Source: Lysinibacillus contaminans
GTDB lineage: Bacteria > Bacillota > Bacilli > Bacillales_A > Planococcaceae
Length of the DNA stretch: 64,000 nt
Direction: 5' to 3'
NCBI RefSeq assembly: GCF_001278945.1
Contig: NZ_LGRV01000003.1
Location: forward strand, 2,532,041-2,596,040
The position numbers and the translations under genes were made by a program. The notes below the pieces were generated by a model, which had not been told where the DNA came from, made no database searches, and saw nothing but the letters and a program-made list of their open reading frames with translations. Within the stretch, counting starts at the first letter, position 1. Each line of letters starts with the position of its first letter. Below, in pieces: positions 46,371-54,598 of the stretch.

Positions 46371-47653
46371 TACTCATGTACCTCCGCTTCACCTAAATAT
46401 TCGCTCGACAAATATTCATTAATGACCGGTGTTGCACCGAATTCTCCCTTTAAATAACGCTTTGCATAGGAAATGTCCCCACGTTTATTTTGTAATTCAG
46501 CAAAATCAAATAGAGAATACAGCTCAGATTCGTTTTTAAAATTTTTATTCACAAACCAAATTTGGTCCGAGCGTAGTGGCTGATCAAGTAAATCAATTTC
46601 ATGACTTGTGACAATGAATTGATTACACTCATTTCGTCTACTGTTCATGACAGCCATTAAAAATTCACAAATTGAAACGTGGAAAGCTGTATCAAATTCA
46701 TCTATGAATATGGTCTTTCCCTTACTATATGCATCTACCATGACACACGCTAAATGTAGCATGCGTACTGTACCTTTTGAATCCATTGTCCAGTTAATCG
46801 TCTCCGTGCCAAGCGGTGTTCCCTCATTATCAAACGATAAATAATGCAAATCGATATCGACCTCTTGAATAACAGTATCTTCTCCATCAAAGTCATAGCT
46901 AACTATATTTTTCTCTTTGCGATCAACTCGTCTTGCAGTCACATCTTGAATGGAGAAATCTGCAATCTTTAACAGCTTGATCACTTCTTGTTTAAATGGT
47001 TCTTCCTCCAACTTACGAATTAGCGGATGATTGGACAATCGATGTGCCTCATCGAGGAATAAAACTTTATGTAAAAACCACTCGAAAATCTTCGCTGCAT
47101 CGGCATCATTGAATACATTTAAGACCGATAAAAATGCCGTATTATTACGTGTATATTTTGTGAGTTCCTGATGCGAAAGCTGTGCTGTTTCGTAGGTATA
47201 GTCTTGCGTATTTGCATCCCACGCACGCAAAAATAGTTTTTCTTCCTGCATTTCATCTATTTTCGTTAAACGCTCATATAGCACTTTCTCAGCATTGTAA
47301 TGTATTTCGTAGTCATACAATGATCCATCTAACATTAAAGAAATTACAAATTCAGAAGGAGATTCACTAACACCACCGAGTTTAAACGGCTGATAGGGTA
47401 GGCGTAACTGCTTCACACTATTTAAATTTTCAAAATTAAACAAGAGTGTGCGTAGCACTTTAATCGCCGCAAATAAATTCGATTTCCCACTGCCGTTTGG
47501 TCCAAAAATAAACGCACTTTTTACAAGGCGTAGTGATTTTATTTTTATTGTATGTGTATCTTTTAATTTTCGTATACGTTTGCCAGCTACCATCGAAAAT
47601 AGTGTTTCTTCTTTATAGCTTAGGCAGTTTTTTACTCTAAAATCTACTAACAT
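46370..47653 (-). CDS. rloA: RloA-family ATPase (AAA/ABC-type, AbiL-type defence)
   Basis: 427 residues from ATG 47653, which has GGAGGG six bases upstream. Walker A is GPNGSGKSN near residue 50, Walker B KTIFIDEFDTAFH near 311, and VTSHEIDLL follows as the H-loop. The ATPase is of the overlapping SMC/ABC-like (AAA_15/AAA_21) type found in RloA, AbiL and PrrC-associated systems. It is coupled to rloB through a TAGTG overlap. Together they form a two-gene abortive-infection module; activity against phage is inferred from family. Confidence 0.88.
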   Translation of the reverse strand: MLVDFRVKNCLSYKEETLFSMVAGKRIRKLKDTHTIKIKSLRLVKSAFIFGPNGSGKSNLFAAIKVLRTLLFNFENLNSVKQLRLPYQPFKLGGVSESPSEFVISLMLDGSLYDYEIHYNAEKVLYERLTKIDEMQEEKLFLRAWDANTQDYTYETAQLSHQELTKYTRNNTAFLSVLNVFNDADAAKIFEWFLHKVLFLDEAHRLSNHPLIRKLEEEPFKQEVIKLLKIADFSIQDVTARRVDRKEKNIVSYDFDGEDTVIQEVDIDLHYLSFDNEGTPLGTETINWTMDSKGTVRMLHLACVMVDAYSKGKTIFIDEFDTAFHVSICEFLMAVMNSRRNECNQFIVTSHEIDLLDQPLRSDQIWFVNKNFKNESELYSLFDFAELQNKRGDISYAKRYLKGEFGATPVINEYLSSEYLGEAEVHE

Positions 47654-47761
47654 GTTATACCCTCCGTTCAACTAGGAATTCACCCTTTAATAGTATATTA
47701 TACAATATTTACACACTAAAAAAGGCATATTACTTACTGTAATACACCCTATTGCAGTATT

Positions 47762-48688
47762 TTAAATCTCTACGATTCTCTCATTTTCCATAGCCTCAAT
47801 CGTTCGTTGAATTCCATCTACTAACGATACACGGGGTTTCCAACCAATAGCATTTGCCAGCTTATCATTGCATAAAAAAGAATGTTCAATATCACCTTCA
47901 CGAGCCGGTGCATATTGAACTTCTAACGGATAATTTAAATGTTGTAAAAGTAAAATGACTTGTTGAATCGACCATGCCTCATTTGTAGCAACATTAAATA
48001 CGCCCTGGAGTCCCACCTCAACACCAGCAAAAATGGCATCGGCTATATCATCCACATAAATAAAATCTCTTGTTTGTTGACCATCCCCAAAAATGGTAAA
48101 AGGGTGTTCCTCCAGACTACTTTTTAACAGACTTGGAATTACAGCAGCCTCACCTATTGCTGGTTGCTTTGGTCCATACACATTGGCAAATCGATAAATA
48201 AGTGTTTGTAGACCGTAATCTTGTCGCCATTTTTCACAATATGTTTCGCCAATACTTTTATTTAATCCATACATTGATACAGGCTCACTAGTATCTGTTT
48301 CTTCCAGCGGTGGATAATGACTATCACCGTATACAGCAGCTGAAGAGGCAAATACAAAATGCTTCACCTTATATTTAGACGATAAATAAAGCATCTGACT
48401 AAGCCCTACAATATTCGTTAAAATATCCTTCATTGGTTCTTGAATTGATAGCTGTACACTGGTTTGAGCTGCACAATGAACTACCACATCAAACGTCACT
48501 TCCTTGAAGAAATGCTCGCAAACTTCATCTTCCACATTCAATAAATACGATTTATGCGGAAATTCAAAATTCCGTAAATGTCCAGTGCTTAAATTATCAA
48601 TAATAAAAATATTAGCGCCTTCTTCATAAAAACGTCGAGCTACTGCACTACCTATAAAACCATATCCACCTGTCACTAGAACATTCAT
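47762..48688 (-). CDS. galE: NAD-dependent nucleotide-sugar epimerase, GalE-like
   Basis: 308 residues of the extended SDR family. TGGYGFIGSAVA at residue 7 is the NAD motif; FASSAAVYGD and MYGLNKSIGE contain the S and YxxxK catalytic residues; NVYGPKQPA and RDFIYVDDIA are typical of UDP-glucose 4-epimerases. The protein interconverts UDP-hexose epimers (glucose/galactose or N-acetyl forms); which one cannot be told. The start ATG 48688 has GGGGGCGAG upstream; the longer frame has no binding site. No sugar-catabolic genes are nearby. Confidence 0.8.
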   Translation of the reverse strand: MNVLVTGGYGFIGSAVARRFYEEGANIFIIDNLSTGHLRNFEFPHKSYLLNVEDEVCEHFFKEVTFDVVVHCAAQTSVQLSIQEPMKDILTNIVGLSQMLYLSSKYKVKHFVFASSAAVYGDSHYPPLEETDTSEPVSMYGLNKSIGETYCEKWRQDYGLQTLIYRFANVYGPKQPAIGEAAVIPSLLKSSLEEHPFTIFGDGQQTRDFIYVDDIADAIFAGVEVGLQGVFNVATNEAWSIQQVILLLQHLNYPLEVQYAPAREGDIEHSFLCNDKLANAIGWKPRVSLVDGIQRTIEAMENERIVEI

Positions 48689-48755
48689 ACTCTCGCCCCC
48701 AAAAACAATATGATGTTTTATATGCGAATTTAGAGATAAATATGCAAACAAGCAT

Positions 48756-48786
48756 GAAAAAGGAGAAGCCTAGTCGCCTCTCCTTT
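48756..48786 (-). terminator. Intrinsic terminator after yceI
   Basis: Minus strand: AAAGGAGA-GGC pairs with GCC-TCTCCTTT (one mismatch) around a short loop, followed by TTC. Stem at about 48758-48787. Confidence 0.7.
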
Positions 48787-48803
48787 AGTCAATCTTTAGT
48801 TAA

Positions 48804-49331
48804 TCAAGCAGGGTTAACTTCTAATTCAACTGTTATTTTAATATCTTTTCCAACAAGTACGCCACCTGTTTCTAATGCTGCGTTCCATGTTAAACCGAAT
48901 TCTTCACGATCAATTTTTGTTTCCGCTTCAAAGCCGTATACTTCTTGGCCCCAAGGGTTTGTACCTTTACCGTTAAATTCAGTATCAAATGTTACTGATT
49001 TAGTTACGTCTTTAATTGTTAAATCACCTGTAACTGCATATTCATCATCTGACTTTTTCGTAATACTTGTTGATGTAAATGTGATTGTTGGGTATGCATC
49101 TGCATTAAAGAAGTCACCAGATTTTAAGTGGTTATCACGATCTTCACTACGCGTATTGATGCTCGCAGTGTCAATATTGAAGCTAATATTTGCAGTTGAT
49201 AAATCTGCAAGATCCGCCGCTTCGATGTCCGCTGTGTAAGATTCAAATACACCTTTTACCTTTGAAACCATCATATGTTTTACTTGAAAGTTAATTGCTG
49301 AGTGTCCTAAATCGATATTCCATTTTGTCAT
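48804..49331 (-). CDS. YceI-family polyisoprenoid-binding-like protein
   Basis: 175 residues, a lipocalin-like YceI barrel. MTKWNIDLGHSAINFQVKHM is the typical start; DRDNHLKSGDFFNADAYP (given in part) and GLTWNAALETGGVLVG are typical too. Unlike E. coli YceI it has no signal peptide. Members bind isoprenoid quinones or polyprenols; substrate unknown here. The start is ATG 49331 with GGAGG upstream. An almost perfect MhqR operator lies 29 bases before the start, suggesting quinone-responsive control, which fits an isoprenoid-quinone-binding role. Confidence 0.88.
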   Translation of the reverse strand: MTKWNIDLGHSAINFQVKHMMVSKVKGVFESYTADIEAADLADLSTANISFNIDTASINTRSEDRDNHLKSGDFFNADAYPTITFTSTSITKKSDDEYAVTGDLTIKDVTKSVTFDTEFNGKGTNPWGQEVYGFEAETKIDREEFGLTWNAALETGGVLVGKDIKITVELEVNPA

Positions 49332-49671
49332 TGTAAATTCCTCCAATTGAAATGTTTTTTATCTCGATTTCGAGATATATGTTAAAATATGAAGTAACTA
49401 CACTAATTATGTTCCCCTTCGGTAAAAAAGTGAAACATCTGCAGTTACTTCAGTTGAGTTTCAAAGATGACTGTTTAAGTTACAAAAAATACTTACTTTA
49501 TGTAACTTACTATACATTGATAAATTAATTACGTCAAGTAATCATTTTGTTTTTTCTAAAAATAATTTCCTTACTCGTAAACAAAGAAATCCCTAGTGAA
49601 TGTTTGCATCGACAACTTGCTCTATTAATCGTGCTAATTCTAAGATAATCCGATAAGACTGTTTCTCTTTT
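49332..49671. promoter_or_regulatory. yceI regulatory region between srtB and yceI
   Basis: This 340-bp gap carries the MhqR-type operator (49360-49377), a 9-bp inverted repeat GAAGTAACT / AGTTACTTC (49391-49399, 49443-49451) and an 8-bp inverted repeat around AAGTTACA / TGTAACTT (about 49476-49507). The four GTWAC half-sites may be binding sites for another regulator. The part at 49510-49671 shows nothing I can name. Confidence 0.55.
49360..49377 (-). promoter_or_regulatory. MhqR-type operator before yceI
   Basis: TATCTCGA-N2-TCGAGATA, a perfect 8-bp inverted repeat. With the following AAAA on the minus strand it agrees with the published MhqR consensus (tATCTcgaAtTCgAGATaaaa, from memory) at 20 of 21 positions. 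It ends 28 bases upstream of the yceI start, so bound repressor would block transcription. Confidence 0.75.
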
Positions 49672-50448
49672 TTACCGCTTCACTAATTTCCCTTGCACAA
49701 CAAAGCGTTGATCGTCGCTCATAACCGAGTCCTTACATGTAGAAAGTGTGACAATTTTATCGTCTAATCCGATTTCAACATCCGTCTGAATAACCGACTT
49801 TTCTTTTACTTCCTCTATAAATTCTAAAAACGCTTCATCCGTTGTAAATTCTGTTTCAATATAATAAAAATCGATTGTTGTTTCATAGGCAGCGAACACT
49901 TCAATATCATAGCCTTCATATAATGTATCTACATATATTTTGTTATGTGTATCTACGTATTCCTGCTGCAAATAATTTTTCAAGCTACCAAACATTGTGC
50001 CATTTTTCATCGCATGCCCATATAAAATTGTATTACGATTCATGTCCGTTACATCATTGCGATAATCCATAAAGACACTACCAGCACGGCTATAGTTATC
50101 TCTAAAATTATGATCTAAATAAAAATCATTATTTTCTGTTTGTAATATTGGATTATTGAGTTTCGTACCATCCACTGAAATCCAACCAACAATATGTTCA
50201 TTCACTGCTTGCAAATCCTCGAATTGCGGACGAATCTTATATTCCGATAATAAACCTTCCGTCAGAAGTGGTTCTACTTCCAGTTCTTCGCCAATAGTTT
50301 CTAATGTCGTTTCATAAATTTCCTGTACTTCCTTTAAGGATTTTGACGCCTCATAATATGTATACAAATACTTTACAAGTGCAAGTCCAGAATATAAAAA
50401 TACGGCTAAATACACCAAAGTTAATAGCTTAGATCTCCATTTTTTCAT
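49672..50448 (-). CDS. srtB: Class B sortase
   Basis: 258 residues with an N-terminal signal anchor (about 9-28). The class B features are the insert-bearing core, catalytic His in LYGHAMKNGTMFGSL (near 145), Cys in TLSTC (near 237) and Arg in DDQRFVVQG. Sortase B attaches heme-relay proteins such as IsdC to peptidoglycan. It is the last gene of the isd-type operon, downstream of the ATPase gene (gap 12 bases). The isdC product ends in NPQTS, a plausible substrate signal. ATG at 50448 follows the ATPase gene stop with GGAGG-like AAGGTGG. Confidence 0.92.
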   Translation of the reverse strand: MKKWRSKLLTLVYLAVFLYSGLALVKYLYTYYEASKSLKEVQEIYETTLETIGEELEVEPLLTEGLLSEYKIRPQFEDLQAVNEHIVGWISVDGTKLNNPILQTENNDFYLDHNFRDNYSRAGSVFMDYRNDVTDMNRNTILYGHAMKNGTMFGSLKNYLQQEYVDTHNKIYVDTLYEGYDIEVFAAYETTIDFYYIETEFTTDEAFLEFIEEVKEKSVIQTDVEIGLDDKIVTLSTCKDSVMSDDQRFVVQGKLVKR

Positions 50449-50460
50449 CTTTCCACCTTC

Positions 50461-51231
50461 TTAAATACCAAGAGGCACCATGTAAAGGCCGAGTTTTTTA
50501 TCCTCATTGAAAATCGCATCTACACTGTACACTTCTTTAATAACTTCCTTCGTAATTACATCGCGAGGAGCCCCCTCAGCAACAATCTGCCCTGTCTTCA
50601 TCATAATAATATGATCGCTATAACGAATCGCCTGATTTATATCATGTAGTACCATGACAATTGTTAAGCCATGTTCTTCATTTAACGTTTTGACAAGCTC
50701 TAACAACTCAATTTGATAATAAATATCTAAATAGGTTGTTGGTTCATCTAAACACAGGATCTCTGATTGCTGCGCAAGTGCCATCGCAATCCACACACGC
50801 TGACGTTCTCCTCCTGATAATGCCTCTAAATCATTGTGACGCTTATCTAGTAAATTTGTACAAGCAAGTGCCCAGTTAATCGCCTTTGAATCCTCTTCGT
50901 GATTTTTTTTTAACATTGTATTATGCGGAAGGCGACCAAAGCTGACTAATTTTTCAATCGTTAAATCCTTTGGTACATCATTTTGCTGATAGACGATCGC
51001 TAATTTTTTGGCAAATTCCTTTGGCTTATATTGTATTAAATCTTTATTTTCTAAGGAAACATGGCCTGATTTGGGTATATTATTACGTGACATGACACTC
51101 AGTAATGTCGATTTCCCACAGCCATTTGGTCCAATGATGGTCGTAATTTTTCCCTTTTGAATCGTAGTCGATACACCATCTAAATGATTTTGAGTATTAT
51201 CATGCGATACGATAATATCTTGTATTTCCAT
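50461..51231 (-). CDS. isdD: Heme/iron ABC transporter ATP-binding protein
   Basis: 256 residues of the FecE/FhuC-like family. Walker A GPNGCGKSTL near 35, Q-loop YQQNDVP, signature LSGGERQR and Walker B ILCLDEPT, followed by HDIN. It energises the permease encoded just upstream (6-bp gap). The gene name follows Bacillus anthracis usage for the operon ATPase and is tentative. ATG at 51231. Confidence 0.88.
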   Translation of the reverse strand: MEIQDIIVSHDNTQNHLDGVSTTIQKGKITTIIGPNGCGKSTLLSVMSRNNIPKSGHVSLENKDLIQYKPKEFAKKLAIVYQQNDVPKDLTIEKLVSFGRLPHNTMLKKNHEEDSKAINWALACTNLLDKRHNDLEALSGGERQRVWIAMALAQQSEILCLDEPTTYLDIYYQIELLELVKTLNEEHGLTIVMVLHDINQAIRYSDHIIMMKTGQIVAEGAPRDVITKEVIKEVYSVDAIFNEDKKLGLYMVPLGI

Positions 51232-51237
51232 ATGTCA

Positions 51238-52203
51238 TCACTCTTTTCGTAGTAGGAATATTAAGAATGGACCTCCGATAATCGCCATAATTGTTGAAGC
51301 TGGAATTTCTATTGGTGCGACAATTGTTCGTCCAATCGTATCTGCCACTAATATTAATAATGCGCCTGCTAACGCAGTAAATGGAATCAGCACCTTATGG
51401 TCATAGCCAACAAAGCGACGTGCTATATGTGGCACAAGTAAACCAACGAAGGAGATGACCCCCGCTACTACTACCGAAACTGCTGATAATAATACCGCAA
51501 CAGCGGCAATGATTAATCTTGCACGCGCTACATTAAATCCTAAGCTTTTTGCCGTTTTATCCTGTAACACAAGCAGATTACACCAACCAAATAAGGCAAA
51601 GGCACCAATGAGCCCCACAGAACCATATGTCACAATCGTTAATACGTCACTCCATGTACGCATCGTTAAATTCGAACCGACAACACTAGAAGCCGATGTA
51701 TTTAATGATCCACCTAAACTAATAAATGCCTCAGTTAAACCCGTAAACATCGCATTGATGGCAATCCCTACTAATATTAACTTTAACGGACTTAAGCCTG
51801 ATTTCCATGACAACACAAAAACGAGTGTACAGGCAAAAGCTCCCCCCATAAATGCAAGCACTGGCGTCATAAAAAATAATGCTGGGAAAAATGAAATAAT
51901 AAATAACTGTACAAAGGCAGCACCAGAGGAAATACCAATGACCCCTGCATCTGCTAGTGGGTTACGCATCACAGATTGCAATAACACCCCAGAAACCGAA
52001 AGCGCAGCACCAGCAAATAATGCCACAATTATTCGTGGGAAGCGTAAATCTCGTATTGCTTCCATCTGACTATTTCCTTCGTCAAATAATGCGCCTATAA
52101 ATTCAAAAAAGCCCATCTTAATACTACCAGTCGATGCTGAATAGATCATTGACACAAGTAATAACACAATTACTGTCGTAAAACTCACAATTTTTTTTGT
52201 CAT
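51238..52203 (-). CDS. isdF: Heme/iron ABC transporter permease, FecCD family
   Basis: 321 residues with about nine to ten membrane segments. Family motifs: LRFPRIIVALFAGAAL near 49-64, NPLADAGVIGISSGAAF near 90 and GLLVPHIARRFVG near 265 (the EAA-like contact with the ATPase). It forms the membrane channel for heme or siderophore uptake with the IsdE-like lipoprotein. ATG 52203. A hairpin in the upstream gap (52250-52291) may set its expression relative to isdE. Confidence 0.9.
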   Translation of the reverse strand: MTKKIVSFTTVIVLLLVSMIYSASTGSIKMGFFEFIGALFDEGNSQMEAIRDLRFPRIIVALFAGAALSVSGVLLQSVMRNPLADAGVIGISSGAAFVQLFIISFFPALFFMTPVLAFMGGAFACTLVFVLSWKSGLSPLKLILVGIAINAMFTGLTEAFISLGGSLNTSASSVVGSNLTMRTWSDVLTIVTYGSVGLIGAFALFGWCNLLVLQDKTAKSLGFNVARARLIIAAVAVLLSAVSVVVAGVISFVGLLVPHIARRFVGYDHKVLIPFTALAGALLILVADTIGRTIVAPIEIPASTIMAIIGGPFLIFLLRKE

Positions 52204-52249
52204 ATTTGACTTCCTTTTATTAATTAAATTCGCAACAGGCTAAATATAG

Positions 52250-52291
52250 AAGAAAAGCGCTGTATAGCAAGGTCCCCCCACTACACAAGCG
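52250..52291 (-). terminator. Attenuator-like hairpin between isdE and the permease gene
   Basis: Minus strand: CGC-T-(T)-GTGTAG pairs with CTATAC-A-GCG (one bulge, one G-U), 13-nt loop containing GGGGGG, followed by TTTTCTTCT. It lies inside the operon, so partial termination is expected. Confidence 0.55.
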
Positions 52292-52307
52292 TCATTTCAC
52301 CCTTTTA

Positions 52308-53214
52308 TTAACGATAGAAAATTTCCATAAGTTGACCTAAAGCTTCTGGTACTTGTAGTGAAGCTGTTGTACCAAATAACTCTTCTTCTAAATCATACAC
52401 TTTACCATTTTTCACGGCACTGAAATGTTTCCAAATATCATTTGTTTTAAATTCTTCGTCGAACATTTTTACCACTTCATCTGGCATGCCGTGTGATAAT
52501 CGTAAAATAATATCTGGATTACTATTATGTAGATACTCTGTATTCGAAGCTAAATATTCGGCATCTTGCCCTTCCATAACATTGATACCGCCAGCACGTT
52601 TCACAAGATCCCCTGCATAAGAGTTTTCCGTCGCTACTAAATAACTACCAGGAATTCCAAGTAAAATTAACACGCGAGGACCTTCTTTATTGGCTGCGAC
52701 TGTTTGTACAGCGTCGATATTTTTTTGTAAGCTTGCGACTAATTCTTCTGCCTGGACATTACGGTCATAGCGTTCACCTAATGTTTGTATTTCTTCAAGC
52801 ATTGCATCTACACTTTGGAAATTTAAAAAGTTCACAGGAATTTTTAATTGCTCGAATTTATCTTGTAAATCATATTCTAATGTTGAAACTGATAATACAT
52901 CTGTTGCATTTAAAGATTTCACGATTTCCATATCTGGTTCCATTGCGTTTCCAATGGTTGGTAGACCATCAAAACGTGCAGATAATTCTTTTTCTGTTTG
53001 TGGTACGGCAATTGCATCTAATTCTAGCTGATCTAAAACTTCAGCAATCACGACCGTACCAGCAACAATCCGATTTTCGCTTTCGCCAGTTGTTTCTTTC
53101 TTCTCGGCTGTTGTATCTACTTTTTCTTTGTCATCACTACCACTACAACCAGCAATTATAAATAATGCCGCAAGCGTCGTGAATAACAAAAATAGTTTCC
53201 ACTTCTTTTTCATG
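52308..53214 (-). CDS. isdE: Heme-binding lipoprotein IsdE-like
   Basis: 301 residues. Signal peptide MKKKWKLFLLFTTLAALFII with lipobox IAGC, Cys at about 23, then an acidic linker and a TroA-like periplasmic-binding fold (about 40-300; RIVAGTVVIAEVLDQLELDA in part). The heme ligands of S. aureus IsdE are Met and His; candidate Met and His (SHGMPDE) are present near 240. It accepts heme from the wall NEAT proteins and passes it to the permease. Start ATG 53214 has GGAGG seven bases upstream; an earlier GTG lies inside that site. Confidence 0.9.
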
Positions 53215-53228
53215 TTATAATCCTCCAC

Positions 53229-54518
53229 TTATTCCTCATCATTCGTCACTTGTTTTGCATTTTTTATTCGTCGCACAAGCATCAAGCCTGATAATACACA
53301 AATCGCAACAAGTAAACCGATTTTCACTTTATCTAATTGAGCAAGTTGCTGCTCGGTATCATCAGTAATCGCCTGTTCAACATTTGTTTCTGCTGTAATA
53401 TCTTCCCCACCTATTTCTTCAACAGCCTCTTCTTTACCTTCATCTAATGTACGATCAAATGCTAATGTGTCACCTTTAGGCGTACCATTAAAGACCAAAT
53501 CCGGTGATATATTCGATGATACAGTAGCTGGTCTTTTCACAGCAATCGCCATATCATTTGTGATTTCTTTTTCTATAACTTGCTCTGGAGGCCTTGGTGT
53601 ATTCTCTTCTTTTGGTTGCTCGGGATTCTCCACTTCAAATGACTTTTCTAAAAACTTTGCGACTTGTTCCTTATCAAATTGTAAATCTACAAAATATTGG
53701 TGATGATAATCAAGTTCAGGAATATCAACTTTTACCCATATACGTTGTAGCTCTTCAAAGTCCGCTACTTCAAATTGTACGACCCTGACATTATCAATAA
53801 GTGAAATCAACTTAGGTTCCAACTGCTCGCCCTGTTGTTCTACAGTAAAACTTGTTATCCAAGCAGATTTTAAGATCGTCATTTGTGCATAATATTTATC
53901 GTCTTGTTTAATGATTTTCGCAGTAGGATTTACATATGTATTCATCGTTGACGGTTCCGATTTTCCATCTACTAACAACAAATAGTCCAACGACCACTCT
54001 TTTTTAGGGCGTTCAACCTGATCTATAGGCGTTTCTTCTTCCGAGATGGATGGTGGTATTTCTTCTATTAATTTGAGCGAATCCATATTTAGCATTAGTT
54101 GTTCCGTAAAAGAAATCGCTTCCTCGTCAAATGGAAGCATTACTGAACCACTTATCGTAATTGGCTGCGTTAAATTATTCATATCAAATTGAACTAAATT
54201 TTCATTCTTATCGAACATGTAAGATAATGTTTTTTCTAATTGCATGATTTGTATATCGGTGATGATATCTGGATAAATCATTTGCAAGGACAACTGGTAG
54301 AGCCCGTTCTTCACACTGAGTGTAGCCTCTTTATTGAAAAAACTTTCTTGTTGCTCTCCTTCTAGTGATGGAAAACTTAGTTCAACTTGATAATCGCCAT
54401 TTTTGATGACGAATCCTTCTTCTGCCTGTGCATTTATCCATAAAAATTGTGAGGTAAATACCATAAAAATGGTGCAAACAACCACCCGAAGAAAGGCTTT
54501 TCTATTCAATAACATCAT
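53229..54518 (-). CDS. Membrane-anchored two-NEAT-domain surface protein
   Basis: 429 residues from ATG 54518, seven bases after GGAGG. Signal peptide (FLRVVVCTIFMVFTSQFLW), a first NEAT-like region at about 35-145 without the heme Tyr pair, and a second NEAT domain (about 175-310) with LDYHHQYFVDLQF, the YxxxY heme motif. A long Pro/Glu-rich linker leads to a C-terminal membrane segment (VKIGLLVAICVLSGLMLV) and basic tail. There is no LPxTG or NPQT motif, so it should be held by the membrane. The role is heme capture or relay toward IsdE. Confidence 0.85.
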   Translation of the reverse strand: MMLLNRKAFLRVVVCTIFMVFTSQFLWINAQAEEGFVIKNGDYQVELSFPSLEGEQQESFFNKEATLSVKNGLYQLSLQMIYPDIITDIQIMQLEKTLSYMFDKNENLVQFDMNNLTQPITISGSVMLPFDEEAISFTEQLMLNMDSLKLIEEIPPSISEEETPIDQVERPKKEWSLDYLLLVDGKSEPSTMNTYVNPTAKIIKQDDKYYAQMTILKSAWITSFTVEQQGEQLEPKLISLIDNVRVVQFEVADFEELQRIWVKVDIPELDYHHQYFVDLQFDKEQVAKFLEKSFEVENPEQPKEENTPRPPEQVIEKEITNDMAIAVKRPATVSSNISPDLVFNGTPKGDTLAFDRTLDEGKEEAVEEIGGEDITAETNVEQAITDDTEQQLAQLDKVKIGLLVAICVLSGLMLVRRIKNAKQVTNDEE

Positions 54519-54552
54519 GCGATTTCCTCCAATTTCTATAGAAACAATAGTA

Positions 54553-54584
54553 ACTCCCTCCCTCAACTAGATGAGAGAGGAAGT
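54553..54584 (-). terminator. Intercistronic 12-bp hairpin between the two NEAT genes
   Basis: Minus strand: ACTTCCTCTCTC pairs with GAGGGAGGGAGT (two G-U pairs) around an 8-nt loop. No T-run follows, so it is more likely an mRNA-stabilising or attenuating element than a full terminator. Confidence 0.5.
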
Positions 54585-54598
54585 TGCTATTTTAGTAC

